A DNA stretch of 64,000 nt from contig CP087563.1 in assembly GCA_020974905.1 (NCBI GenBank), positions 7,068,001 through 7,132,000 on the forward strand, in the 5' to 3' direction. Position numbers and translations under genes: made by a program. Below the pieces are notes generated by a model that saw nothing but the letters and a program-made list of their open reading frames with translations, was not told the origin of the DNA and searched no databases. Below are positions 43,409 through 52,393 of this stretch, piece after piece (positions within the stretch are counted from its first letter, which is position 1; every line of letters starts with the position of its first letter). Source of the DNA: Planctomycetes bacterium syqfu. Its GTDB lineage: Bacteria > Planctomycetota > Phycisphaerae > Phycisphaerales > Phycisphaeraceae.

Positions 43409-44599
43409 ATGAAAATGGATACCCTGCCTAATGATCCATTAAAGAAGCTGCAAAATGAACTCGAAGAATTACAGGAGCGTTTTAACCGGATCATTCTTGA
43501 TTCACCCTTGCCGGTGATGTTGTATGCCGATGATGGCGAGGTGCTTTTACTCAGTCATGCCTGGGTTGGGCTCAGTGGCTATACCCAGCAGGAGATTCCG
43601 ACGTTTGATCATTGGATGAACCTGGCTTTCGAGAAAGATGATCCGCATGTGCGACATGTGATTCGACATGGTAAGAGTCTGGATCACCGGGATCATGCCG
43701 GTGAACTGACCATTCGCACCAAGTCCGGCCAGCAGCGTGTCTGGCAGTTTCACACGTCATCACCCGGACGCTTGCCCGATGAACGGCGTTTGATTCTCAC
43801 CAAGGCGATCGACGTAACCATGTTCCGCCAGAACCGTGAGCAACTGCTCAAACTCACCGATGAGTTGGAAAAGAAAGTTGCCAAGCGCACCGCTGCGCTG
43901 GAGAAGAAACGTTCGCAGCTTCGGATGCTCTTTTCCGAGTTGATTCATTCTGAACAACGGCAGCGTCGGCGACTGGCATCGATCCTGCACGATAATCTCC
44001 AGCAACAACTTGCTGCAGCCAGACTGCAGATCAACATGGCCATGGATGGGCGATTATCCAAAGCAAGAAAGCAGCATCTGAATGATGCACTTGAAATTCT
44101 GGATGACGCGTCGGGAATCTGTCGGGATCTGACGGTGGAGTTGGCACCGCCTGTTCTCTATGAGCAAGGCCTTGATGCTGCGTTAGCGTGGTTGGCGCAA
44201 TGGTTCGAACAGAAGCATGCGCTGAAAGTCAACCTTCTTGGTGATGTGGTCATTGAAGCAACCAGCCAGGAGTCGGCGGTGCAGATTTTTCAGTCTGTCC
44301 GTGAGTTACTCTTTAACGTGATCAAGCATGCCAACACCAGTGAAGCGCGTTTGATTCTCCAGGAACACCGACAGGATTATGTCGCGTTGACCGTTGCTGA
44401 TGACGGTGATGGGTTTAAGCCTGACATGATGACCATGAAGCATAATCTCAAAAATGGCTTTGGGCTTCACAGTGTCCGTGAACGGATCGAAGTGCTCGGC
44501 GGTGTCATGGAAGTGGACTCCCTGCCGGGGGAAGGCTCACGGATCACGCTTATTGTCCCCGGTAAAGCGTTTGCTCGTGACGCCATCTCGGTGGCGTAG
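43409..44599 (+). CDS. PAS-domain histidine kinase of NarX/HisKA_3 type
   Basis: A 396-residue cytoplasmic kinase. A short helical start leads to a PAS domain at about residues 25-145 (RIILDSPLPVMLYADDGEVL, LSGYTQQEI, GQQRVWQFHT). A coiled coil follows (about 150-185), then a HisKA_3 domain with His194 in ASILHDNLQQQLAAARLQ and an HATPase domain (ELLFNVIKHANTSEA, VADDGDGF, NGFGLHSVRERIEVLGG). This class pairs with NarL-type regulators, and one is encoded at 38985. ATG 43409 follows AGAAAGG and is preferred; an ATG at 43346 would add a hydrophobic 21-residue stretch. Confidence 0.9.
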   Translation: MKMDTLPNDPLKKLQNELEELQERFNRIILDSPLPVMLYADDGEVLLLSHAWVGLSGYTQQEIPTFDHWMNLAFEKDDPHVRHVIRHGKSLDHRDHAGELTIRTKSGQQRVWQFHTSSPGRLPDERRLILTKAIDVTMFRQNREQLLKLTDELEKKVAKRTAALEKKRSQLRMLFSELIHSEQRQRRRLASILHDNLQQQLAAARLQINMAMDGRLSKARKQHLNDALEILDDASGICRDLTVELAPPVLYEQGLDAALAWLAQWFEQKHALKVNLLGDVVIEATSQESAVQIFQSVRELLFNVIKHANTSEARLILQEHRQDYVALTVADDGDGFKPDMMTMKHNLKNGFGLHSVRERIEVLGGVMEVDSLPGEGSRITLIVPGKAFARDAISVA

Positions 44600-44687
44600 T
44601 GTGTTTTGCCATTGACGGCTTTGCATTGTGGGTGACTTGATTGCCTTATTACCTGAGTTTTGCTTAAGCAATGAACGTGTTGAAAAG

Positions 44688-44784
44688 GATTTGTGATTTG
44701 TGATTTGTGATTAGGGATTAGGGATTAGGACAAGGTAAAAACAAGCCAATAGACTCCCATCTACAAGCCTAATCCCAAATCCTT
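44688..44784. repeat. Heptamer array GATTTGT x3 / GATTAGG x3 with inverted echo
   Basis: 44688-44730 consists of GATTTGT three times, then GATTAGG-type units three times. After about 38 bases, 44769-44784 reads CCTAATCCCAAATCC, its inverted form. It is another inverted pair of short-unit repeats. Confidence 0.65.
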
Positions 44785-45011
44785 AGCGCGTTTTGTATCA
44801 ATATCTGCTGCCTGGCAAGGCACCAGCGGGAATCCTTCGGCTTCCAGCGGCTTTGATTTGCACTGCACAGCCGCTGGCAGTTGCGCAGCAGATTCCTGTG
44901 GGTGTCTTGGAGGAAGTGAGAATAGAGCAGTATGTCTTGACGCAAAACGCTATAGCCCAAACAGGCACTATCCTTATCCCAAACTCAGGTATATTGCATC
45001 AACTCAAAAAC

Positions 45012-45052
45012 AAAACACCCCGCGAAGTGTTGGCACTTGCGGGGTGTTTTTT
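45012..45052. terminator. Bidirectional rho-independent terminator
   Basis: AAAACACCCCGC pairs with GCGGGGTGTTTT, continuing into AAGTG/CACTT with a single bulge, with T-runs on both strands. On the minus strand it ends the gene at 45109. Confidence 0.85.
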
Positions 45053-45108
45053 GTATTCGGTCACCTGAGTTGTGCAGGTTATATTTTTAACTTCCGGGGG
45101 CTGGGGGG

Positions 45109-46104
45109 TTACTTGATCTTCCAGCTTTGGAGAACCTGCATGTAGTTGGCACGTTCGTAGGCTGAAGGGTCGGGACACTTCTGGAGGTTCATGCTGCCTT
45201 GCATCTGGTTAAGCGATTCGTACTCGTGTTCAGCGAGCCATTGCTTGAGGTTGGAGAGCAGGGTGCGAATGTATTCCGGGCCAAGCTGCAGCAGGGCGGA
45301 GACGATCTGCGTGGTGGAGGCACCGCTCATGATGGCCTTGACCATGTCCATGGTGGTGTGAATGCCACCGGTGGCAGCGATGGAGGCGTTGACCTGAGCA
45401 GACAGAATGGCGATCCAACGCAGACGCAGCAGCAGTTCGCTGGAATCACTGAGCATGGCGTAGGGCACCGCGTAGAGTTCTTCCACGTCGATGTCTGCTT
45501 GATAGAAGCGGTTGAAGATCACCAGGCTCTTGGCCCCGGCACCGACCAGTTGCTGGCTGAAGTTGGCCAGGCTGGAGTAGAACGGACTGAGCTTCACAGC
45601 AACGGGGATGTCCACCGTCGAGCAGACTTCCTTGACCATCGCAAGCGTACGGGCTTCGATGTCCGCACCGCTGACGGCCGGATCGGTCGGCAGATCATAG
45701 ACGTTAAGTTCAAGACCATCAGCACCGGCTTCCTCGATGAGCTTGGCGTAACGCAGCCAACCACCTGTGGAGTGACCGTTGAGTGAACCGATGATCGGGA
45801 GCTTCACAGCTTCCTTGAGTTGGCCGACGCGTTCGAGATACGCTTCGGGACCCGTGCGGAAATCTTCAGGAGCAGGCATGTAGCTTAAGGCTTCCGCGTA
45901 AGACTCCGCAGGCGTTTCAAAGGCCATGTGTGTCTGCATCTGTTCCTGAAGGATTTGTTCTTCAAACAGGGAGGGCATGACAATCATCGAAGCGCCAGCT
46001 TCTTCAAGACGTTTGACGGTGTCGATGTTGTCAGTCATCGGTGAAGCACCGACGACGATGGGGTTGGGAAGTTCGATTCCCATGTATGTCGTGGATAAGT
46101 CCAT
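45109..46104 (-). CDS. Dihydroorotate dehydrogenase-like protein
   Basis: A 331-residue flavin-dependent TIM-barrel protein of the DHOD-like family. The markers are PNPIVVGASPMTDN near residue 13, PIIGSLNGHSTGGW, GADGLELNVYDLP, PVAVKLSPFYSSL and, for the phosphate/flavin site, AATGGIHTTMDMVKAIMSGAS. It may not be the pyrimidine enzyme: this branch is commonly encoded beside pyruvate:ferredoxin oxidoreductase, as here, and is annotated only by similarity. ATG 46104 has AAGGAG seven bases upstream. It follows the POR gene, separated by a terminator, so it has at least partly independent expression. Confidence 0.85.
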   Translation of the reverse strand: MDLSTTYMGIELPNPIVVGASPMTDNIDTVKRLEEAGASMIVMPSLFEEQILQEQMQTHMAFETPAESYAEALSYMPAPEDFRTGPEAYLERVGQLKEAVKLPIIGSLNGHSTGGWLRYAKLIEEAGADGLELNVYDLPTDPAVSGADIEARTLAMVKEVCSTVDIPVAVKLSPFYSSLANFSQQLVGAGAKSLVIFNRFYQADIDVEELYAVPYAMLSDSSELLLRLRWIAILSAQVNASIAATGGIHTTMDMVKAIMSGASTTQIVSALLQLGPEYIRTLLSNLKQWLAEHEYESLNQMQGSMNLQKCPDPSAYERANYMQVLQSWKIK

Positions 46105-46166
46105 TTTCAGACTCCTTGCTGAGAGGACATCAGCTTTAATAACTGGATCAAATGATTCGGCAAAGT

Positions 46167-46203
46167 AAAAAAGCGACGCACCACGTTGGTCATGGTGCGT
46201 CGC
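46167..46203 (-). terminator. Rho-independent terminator after POR
   Basis: A perfect 11-pair stem (GCGACGCACCA with TGGTGCGTCGC) around nine bases, followed by six T on the minus strand. It lies between the POR stop and the DHOD-like gene. Confidence 0.9.
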
Positions 46204-46215
46204 GGTCAAGGAAAC

Positions 46216-49200
46216 TTAGTTCATCTCACCTTCGTTGGTCGGCAGAGTCAGGGCAGCCATGTGCTGATACAGACTCACGCGACGCGTGGTGTTGTACTGA
46301 GCCATATTGGCCAGCATGTCGAAGCGTTCGGGATCCATCTTCTGAACCATGCGGAAACGGGTTTCGTTCATCATGTATTCCTTGACGGAACCAGAGGTCT
46401 TCTTGTTGTCCAATTGGAGTGGCGGCTTGCCGAGGTCGACCAGTCGCGGATCGTAACGATAGAGCGGCCAGACACCTGATTCGACAGCCTTCTTCTGTTG
46501 ATCCAGACCGTAGGTCAGGTCATAGCCGTGAGCGATACAGTGGCTGTAGGCGATGATGATCGACGGGCCGTTGTAGCTTTCGGCTTCCTTGAATGCCTGG
46601 ACGGTGTGGTTGTCCTTGGCACCCATGGCGATGGAGGCGACGTAGACATGGCCGTAGCTCATGGCCATCAGACCCAGGTCCTTCTTGAAGCTGCTCTTGC
46701 CGGCTGCCTGGAACTTGGCAGCTGCACCGATCGGGGTGGCCTTGGAAGCCTGACCGCCGGTGTTGGAATAGACTTCGGTGTCCATGACCAGGATGTTGAT
46801 GTCGTGGTGCATGGAGAGCACGTGGTCAAGACCGCCGTAACCGATGTCGTAGGCCCAACCGTCACCACCAAGAATCCACACGGACTTCTTGACGAGGTAA
46901 TCAGCGAGTTGGAGCAACTGCTGTGCAGCAAAGGTGTCATTGCCTGCCAGCTTGGATTTGAGTGCAGCGACACGTTTACGCTGTTCGATGATGCCTGCTT
47001 CGTCGGACTGATCAGCATTGAGGATCGCAGAGACCAGTTCGTCACCCACGGTCGGGGCGAGTTGCTTGAGGTACTGCTGAGCCATCATGGTTGAAGCGGT
47101 GACGGACAGACGCATACCCAGACCGAATTCAGCGTTGTCTTCGAAGAGCGAGTTGGACCATGCCGGGCCACGACCGTTTGCATCGGTGCAGTAGGGGGTG
47201 GTGGGCAGGTTGCCGCCGTAAATCGAGGAGCAACCGGTGGCGTTGGCGATGAGCTGACGATCACCAAAGAGCTGGGTCATCAGTTTGACGTACGGTGTTT
47301 CACCGCAGCCAGCACAGGCGCCGGAGTATTCAAACAGAGGCTGGAAGAACTGCGAGCCCTTGGCATCGATGCGTTCGACCTTCGTGCGATCCAACTCGGG
47401 GATGTCCAGGAAGAATTTGTATTTTTCCTTTTCGACATCGGAGTGTTCGCGGTTGTTCTTCATGTTGATGGCTTTGAGCTTGGGCTCTGCCTTGTTCTTG
47501 GCAGGGCAGGCCATCACACACACGCCGCAACCGGTGCAGTCTTCGGGGGCGACCTGGATGGTGAACTTCATGCCTTTGAAATCTTTGGCTTTGTAGTCCA
47601 TCGCGGTAAAGCCGGCGGGGCAGCCTTCCATGTCCGATTCGTCATAGATTTTGGTACGGATGGCAGCGTGCGGGCAAACCAGGGCACACTTGTTACATTG
47701 GATACACACGCTGTCGTCCCAGATCGGTATCTCGTGGGCGATGTTGCGTTTTTCGTATTTACAGGTACCGGTGGGCCATGTGCCGTCCGCCTGGAAGACG
47801 GAGACGGGCAGCTGGTCACCCTTGCCAGCCATCATCAATGCACTGACTTCCTTGACGAAGGTCGGTGCGTCATCGCTGACCATCATCGGCAATTTCCATG
47901 ATGCGGTGACAGCTTCGGGGACCTTCATTTCATGCATGTGGGCGAGGGATTCATCCACCGCTGCGAAGTTGCGACGAACGACTTCGTCACCCTTCTTGGA
48001 GTAGGTCTTCTTGATCGCACCCTTGATCTTGTCGATGGCTTCTTCACGCGGAAGCACGCCCGACAGAGCAAAGAAGCAGGCCTGCATCACGGTGTTGATG
48101 CGACTACCCATGCCGGTCTTCTGAGCGACTTCGTCAGCGTTGATCGTGTAGACCTTGAGCTTCTTGTCGATGATGACCTGCTGAGCTTCGATGGGCAGAT
48201 GGTCCCAGACTTCTTCCGTCGGATACGGTGCGTTAAGCAGGAAGGTCGCGCCTTCACGGGCGATGTCCAGCACGTCGATTTTTTCCATGAACGTGAACTG
48301 GTGACAGGCAACAAAGTCGGCCTTGGTGATCAGGTAGCTTGAGCGGATCGGACGCGGGCCGAAGCGAAGGTGACTGACGGTCATCGCGCCGGACTTCTTC
48401 GAGTCATACACGAAGTAACCCTGTGCGTAGTTGTCGGTGCTTTCACCAATGATCTTGATCGAGTTCTTGTTGGCACCGACCGTACCGTCTGCACCGAGTC
48501 CGTAGAACACGGCCTTGACGATGTCCGAGCCTTCGATGTTGAAGTTCGGATCGTAAGGCAGGGAGGTGTTGGACAGGTCGTCGTTGATGCCGATGGTGAA
48601 GTGATTCTTGGGCTTGTCCTGTGAGAGGTTGTCATAGACACCCTTGACCATGGACGGGGTGAATTCCTTGGAGGAAAGACCGTAGCGACCACCGACGATC
48701 TGGGGGATCGAATCGACTTTGCCTTCTGCCAAAGCTTCAGCATAGGCGGTGATGATGTCTTGATACAGCGGTTCGCCGGTGGCGCCCGGTTCCTTGGTGC
48801 GGTCCAGGACAGCAATTTTCTTGCAGCTCTTGGGGATCGCATTGAGGAAGGCTTCTGTGGGGAAGGGACGATAAAGACGAATCTTCAGGACACCGATCTT
48901 TTCGCCAGTGAGTTTGGCGATGCGTTCGCAGGCCTGGTCGGCACAGGTGATGGCTGAGCCCATGAGCACGATCACCTTTTCAGCATCGGGATCGCCGACG
49001 TAGTCCACCAGGTTGTATTCACGACCGGTAAGTTTGGCGAACTTGTCCATCGTCTTCTGGACGATTTGAGGACATGCATCATAGAACGGATTGCAGGCTT
49101 CGCGTGCCTGGAAGAAGGTGTCAGGGTTCTGAGCCGTACCGCGAAGTTTCGGGGCATCAGGGGTCAGGGCACGTTCACGGTGCTTGGCCACGAGTTCGGC

Positions 49201-49794
49201 GTCCATCATTTCCTTGAGGACTTCGTCAGGCAGCATGTTGATCTTGGCAACTTCATGCGAGGTACGGAAACCGTCAAAGAAGTGCAGGAACGGCACGCGT
49301 GCTTCAAGCGTCGCGGCCTGACCGATCAATGCCATGTCATGGGCTTCCTGAACACTACCCGAAGCGAGCATCGCAAAGCCGGTCATGCGGCAGGACATCA
49401 CGTCAGAGTGATCGCCGAAAATCGACAGGGCATGCGTCGCCAACGAACGGGCAGCAACGTGCATGCAGAAGCTCGTCAGTTCGCCAGCAATCTTGTACAT
49501 ATTAGGAATCATCAGAAGCAGACCCTGCGACGCGGTGAACGTCGTGGTCAATGAACCGGCCTGAAGGGCACCGTGTACGGCACCAACCGCGCCGCCTTCT
49601 GATTGCATTTCCGTGATCTGTGGGATACCGCCCCAAATGTTCTGCTTGCCACGAGCAGCCCACTCGTCACAAAACTCGCCCATTGGGCTCGAAGGGGTAA
49701 TGGGATAGATCGCAATCACCTCATTGGTGCGGTGCGCGACCGATGCAACGGCTTCATTCGCGTCAAGCGTGTAAGTGACGGGATTGGAAGACAT
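46216..49794 (-). CDS. nifJ: Pyruvate:ferredoxin (flavodoxin) oxidoreductase
   Basis: A 1192-residue single-chain enzyme that converts pyruvate and CoA to acetyl-CoA and CO2, reducing ferredoxin. Domains run in the standard order: pyrimidine-binding domain from the N-terminus (YPITPSSPMGEFCDEWA), the CoA and gamma domains, two 4Fe-4S clusters (CIQCNKCALVCPHAA near 690; CTGCGVCVMACPAKN near 750), and the thiamine-diphosphate domain with its own cluster cysteines (YSGACAGCGETPY; GDGWAYDIGYGGLDHVL). It is oxygen-sensitive in most organisms and points to fermentative or microaerobic pyruvate use. ATG 49794 has AAGG seven bases upstream and is preferred to a TTG at 49800. Confidence 0.97.
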   Translation of the reverse strand: MSSNPVTYTLDANEAVASVAHRTNEVIAIYPITPSSPMGEFCDEWAARGKQNIWGGIPQITEMQSEGGAVGAVHGALQAGSLTTTFTASQGLLLMIPNMYKIAGELTSFCMHVAARSLATHALSIFGDHSDVMSCRMTGFAMLASGSVQEAHDMALIGQAATLEARVPFLHFFDGFRTSHEVAKINMLPDEVLKEMMDAELVAKHRERALTPDAPKLRGTAQNPDTFFQAREACNPFYDACPQIVQKTMDKFAKLTGREYNLVDYVGDPDAEKVIVLMGSAITCADQACERIAKLTGEKIGVLKIRLYRPFPTEAFLNAIPKSCKKIAVLDRTKEPGATGEPLYQDIITAYAEALAEGKVDSIPQIVGGRYGLSSKEFTPSMVKGVYDNLSQDKPKNHFTIGINDDLSNTSLPYDPNFNIEGSDIVKAVFYGLGADGTVGANKNSIKIIGESTDNYAQGYFVYDSKKSGAMTVSHLRFGPRPIRSSYLITKADFVACHQFTFMEKIDVLDIAREGATFLLNAPYPTEEVWDHLPIEAQQVIIDKKLKVYTINADEVAQKTGMGSRINTVMQACFFALSGVLPREEAIDKIKGAIKKTYSKKGDEVVRRNFAAVDESLAHMHEMKVPEAVTASWKLPMMVSDDAPTFVKEVSALMMAGKGDQLPVSVFQADGTWPTGTCKYEKRNIAHEIPIWDDSVCIQCNKCALVCPHAAIRTKIYDESDMEGCPAGFTAMDYKAKDFKGMKFTIQVAPEDCTGCGVCVMACPAKNKAEPKLKAINMKNNREHSDVEKEKYKFFLDIPELDRTKVERIDAKGSQFFQPLFEYSGACAGCGETPYVKLMTQLFGDRQLIANATGCSSIYGGNLPTTPYCTDANGRGPAWSNSLFEDNAEFGLGMRLSVTASTMMAQQYLKQLAPTVGDELVSAILNADQSDEAGIIEQRKRVAALKSKLAGNDTFAAQQLLQLADYLVKKSVWILGGDGWAYDIGYGGLDHVLSMHHDINILVMDTEVYSNTGGQASKATPIGAAAKFQAAGKSSFKKDLGLMAMSYGHVYVASIAMGAKDNHTVQAFKEAESYNGPSIIIAYSHCIAHGYDLTYGLDQQKKAVESGVWPLYRYDPRLVDLGKPPLQLDNKKTSGSVKEYMMNETRFRMVQKMDPERFDMLANMAQYNTTRRVSLYQHMAALTLPTNEGEMN

Positions 49795-49905
49795 GGGCAA
49801 TCCTTAGAAAAAGGGTTATTAGGAGTCAAATGTCTTGAGAGAATAGCATCTTGACCGGTATCAAGCAATTGCCTATCAGACAAAAAAGTATATTTTTATG
49901 TTATT

Positions 49906-50805
49906 TTAATATGTGTCGACTTGAACACTGTTCAAGTGCCGCTGGATGCGCGATTTAAAATCAGACATATAACTTCCGTCAACTGCTTTGACATCACAGT
50001 TTTCCGGCAAATTCGACTCCCCCGGATCACGGGCCACCGTGTACAGTTGGACACGGGTAATTTGACACCCCTGATCCATTAATTCACTGAGTCGGCCGAT
50101 GTAGGCTTCCTGCTCGGATACCGGGAAAGACTCACCACCGACGCTTGCCACCATCGTCTGAATGACGATTTTCTGCTGACGGCCTGCGGTGAGAATGTTT
50201 TCAAGCACCCGGTCAAACGGGATCACCGGCTGGTTGATCAGCTTGTAATATCCAGCAGTCCCCGCGTCGAGCTTGGCCCAGATCTCCCCGTTGTTGGCTT
50301 TGATCACAGATAGCGCCTCAGCCACCGAACGCCGGGCCAGCAACGTGGCATTGGTGATGAGCACCAGTTTCACATCCGGGAGCTTAAACGCCCGCTTCAT
50401 CTCCGCTGTTGCCAGCACCACCGCCAGGAAACTCGGGCTGCTCGTCGGTTCGGCATCACCGGAAAACGCAATGTCTTTGAGTACACGCTTCTCCGCCGGT
50501 ACATCGTCGAAGAAAGAGTCCTCCCACAACGTCCCATCGGCTACGCCTTCAAGCAATCCCCGTAACTCAGCTTGCACGATTGCAACGTCCACTGGCTCAG
50601 GGCTGACATCTTCACCTGCACGTTCGACCTGGCAATAAACACAGCCGAAATTGCAGATTTTGTCCGGGTTCAGATTAATCCCAATCGATAATCCGCCACT
50701 CCGTCGACTGATGACGGGGTAGACGTAGCGATTGTGCAACCACTTGCGACTATGTCGCGTGTACATCGCCAAAGGTTTGTCAGATTGGGCTGGTTTATCC
50801 GTCAT
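49906..50805 (-). CDS. Radical-SAM protein of unknown substrate
   Basis: A 299-residue radical S-adenosylmethionine enzyme. The cluster motif is CNFGCVYC (C51, C55, C58). It follows a conserved YPVISRRSGGLSIGINLNPD lead-in. FSGDAEPTSSPSF near residue 115 matches the GGEP position, and AKLDAGTAGYYKLI is near 195. The family is often annotated only as radical SAM. Related proteins near wyosine or cofactor genes are known, but the job here cannot be fixed. It is divergent from the sulfatase maturase with just 21 bases between start codons. Confidence 0.85.
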   Translation of the reverse strand: MTDKPAQSDKPLAMYTRHSRKWLHNRYVYPVISRRSGGLSIGINLNPDKICNFGCVYCQVERAGEDVSPEPVDVAIVQAELRGLLEGVADGTLWEDSFFDDVPAEKRVLKDIAFSGDAEPTSSPSFLAVVLATAEMKRAFKLPDVKLVLITNATLLARRSVAEALSVIKANNGEIWAKLDAGTAGYYKLINQPVIPFDRVLENILTAGRQQKIVIQTMVASVGGESFPVSEQEAYIGRLSELMDQGCQITRVQLYTVARDPGESNLPENCDVKAVDGSYMSDFKSRIQRHLNSVQVDTY

Positions 50806-50813
50806 GGGCTGTT

Positions 50814-50821
50814 AGTATAAA
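50814..50821. promoter_or_regulatory. Overlapping divergent -10 elements
   Basis: AGTATAAA reads TATAAA (50816-50821) toward the maturase and TATACT (50819-50814) toward the radical-SAM gene. Both lie 5-8 bases from a start codon, so both messages would have almost no leader. No good -35 is seen. Confidence 0.35.
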
Positions 50822-50826
50822 GGACT

Positions 50827-52248
50827 ATGACACATTTTACCGCCAATCCGCCATCGACTCCCACTGATAACGGTGATATCGCGCTTCCCGTGATGCAGGC
50901 CAAGGTGCCGTTCCACGTGATGACCAAGCCGATCGGGCCGATCTGTAACCTCGACTGCTCCTACTGTTTCTACCTCGAAAAGGAAGACCTGTGGGAGGGT
51001 AAATCCAACTTCCGCATGGATGAGGATCAACTCGAACGCTACATCAAGCAGTACATCGAAGGTCAACCCGCCAACACCCCCGAAATCGTCTTCGCCTTCC
51101 AGGGCGGTGAACCCACCCTCATGGGTGTCAAGTTCTTCGAAAAGGTCATGGAACTGGAGAAGAAATACGCCCGACCCGGCGTGCCTGTGACCAATGCGCT
51201 GCAGACCAACGCGACGCTGCTCGATGACGAATGGGGCAAATTCCTCAAAGACAACAATTTCCTCGTCGGTGTCTCCGTCGATGGCCCGGAAAAGATTCAT
51301 GACCTGCATCGTTATGACAAGCAGGGCGGTGGCAGCTTCAAGGACGTCATGCGTGGCATTGAAGTCCTGCAAAAACACGAAGTCGATTTCAACACCCTCA
51401 CCGTCGTCCAGGCAGACAACGGCAACTTCCCCGCTGAAATCTACGACTTCCTCCGATCCATCGGCTCAACGTTCTTCCAGTTCATCCCCATCGTCGAACA
51501 CGACCAGGTCCTCGAAGCCAAGAAAATCCAGCGACCCATCCTGCCGATCATCCAACCCGATGGCAAGAAAATCGGTGTCCGATCCGTCCAACCCAAACAG
51601 TGGGGCGATTTCCTCAACACCGTCTTTGACCGCTGGATCGAACGCGAAGATGTCGGCCGAATCTTCGTCCAACATTTCGACCTCATGCTCGGCATGGTCT
51701 ACGGCTACCCATCTTCCCTCTGCGTGCACTCGGAAACCTGCGGAAATGCCATGGACCTGGAACACGACGGCGGACTCTATGCCTGTGATCACTACGTCAG
51801 CCCCGAATACTATCTTGGCAATATCAAAGACAAAACCATTGCCGAGATGACCGAATCCGACCAGCAACGCAAGTTCGGCAACGACAAACGCGATACTCTC
51901 CCCGAGTACTGCAAGAAGTGTGACTACCTCAAATACTGCTGGGGTGCCTGCCCCAAAGACCGCATCTTAAAAACCCCCGATGGCGAAGACGGCTTAGCCT
52001 ATCTCTGCGAAGGCTACATGGCCTTCTACAAACACACGATCCCGACGTTCGAGAAGATGGCTGCTGTCTTGCGCATGGGCCGACCTGCCAGCGATTACAA
52101 ATACCTCGACCAAATCCAAGCCCAACAACACCGCCAAATGATGGCCCCACCCCCACGCACACAACCCAGACAAAAAATCGGCCGCAACGATCCCTGCCCC
52201 TGCGGCAGTGGCAAAAAATATAAGCAATGTTGTGGGAAGAAGGGGTGA
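50827..52248 (+). CDS. Anaerobic sulfatase-maturating enzyme with C-terminal SEC-C motif
   Basis: A 473-residue radical-SAM enzyme that converts a Cys or Ser of sulfatases to formylglycine. The radical-SAM motif CNLDCSYC is at residues 40-47, and the substrate-base region [12 protein letters not shown] near 90. The SPASM cysteines are in the C-terminal half ([26 protein letters not shown]) and bind two auxiliary clusters. At the end, residues about 451-472 form a SEC-C zinc motif ([20 protein letters not shown]), as in SecA tails. Planctomycetes carry many sulfatases for sulfated polysaccharides, though none lies in this window. There is no usable ribosome binding site; translation may be leaderless. 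Confidence 0.93.
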   Translation: MTHFTANPPSTPTDNGDIALPVMQAKVPFHVMTKPIGPICNLDCSYCFYLEKEDLWEGKSNFRMDEDQLERYIKQYIEGQPANTPEIVFAFQGGEPTLMGVKFFEKVMELEKKYARPGVPVTNALQTNATLLDDEWGKFLKDNNFLVGVSVDGPEKIHDLHRYDKQGGGSFKDVMRGIEVLQKHEVDFNTLTVVQADNGNFPAEIYDFLRSIGSTFFQFIPIVEHDQVLEAKKIQRPILPIIQPDGKKIGVRSVQPKQWGDFLNTVFDRWIEREDVGRIFVQHFDLMLGMVYGYPSSLCVHSETCGNAMDLEHDGGLYACDHYVSPEYYLGNIKDKTIAEMTESDQQRKFGNDKRDTLPEYCKKCDYLKYCWGACPKDRILKTPDGEDGLAYLCEGYMAFYKHTIPTFEKMAAVLRMGRPASDYKYLDQIQAQQHRQMMAPPPRTQPRQKIGRNDPCPCGSGKKYKQCCGKKG

Positions 52249-52266
52249 GACAGAACATTTTGTTTG

Positions 52267-52294
52267 AACCGCCAAGACGTCAAGAGCGCCAAGT
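52267..52294 (+). repeat. CGCCAAG-type dispersed repeat (direct), copy 2
   Basis: AACCGCCAAGACGTCAAGAG and one more unit, continuing to TTCCAAGGCAGAGAA. It is close to 16750-16787 and just outside the left arm of cassette 3. Confidence 0.65.
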
Positions 52295-52307
52295 TCCAAG
52301 GCAGAGA

Positions 52308-52362
52308 AAGACAGCAAGGCATTTTTCACCGCAGAGACGCAGAGGTCGCGGAGGTAAGAGAG
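52308..52362 (+). repeat. Left terminal inverted repeat of cassette 3
   Basis: A 55-base arm starting AAGACAGCAAGGCATTTTTC and ending AAGAGAG. It contains the CGCAGAG unit repeat. It pairs with 53702-53757, with three substitutions and one inserted base. Confidence 0.85.
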
Positions 52363-52393
52363 AAGAACAGTGAGTATATCAGTCTTAACTAAA

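Larger units (their letters stand above)
44600..45108. other. Gene-poor stretch with heptamer array and bidirectional terminator
   Basis: Open frames here (for example 44793-45068 plus) have no recognisable product and cross the terminator. The left part carries the heptamer array at 44688-44730 and its inverted echo at 44769-44784. The middle, 44790-44960, looks balanced in composition and might be a gene remnant, but I cannot identify one. The right part holds a strong bidirectional terminator at 45012-45052. Confidence 0.55.

Noticed and set aside
44688-44730. Possible CRISPR-like array
   Set aside because: The units are seven bases long and directly adjacent, without spacers; this is a simple tandem array.
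44793-45068. Plus-strand frame of 91 codons
   Set aside because: It runs through a strong bidirectional terminator and has no recognisable product or ribosome binding site.
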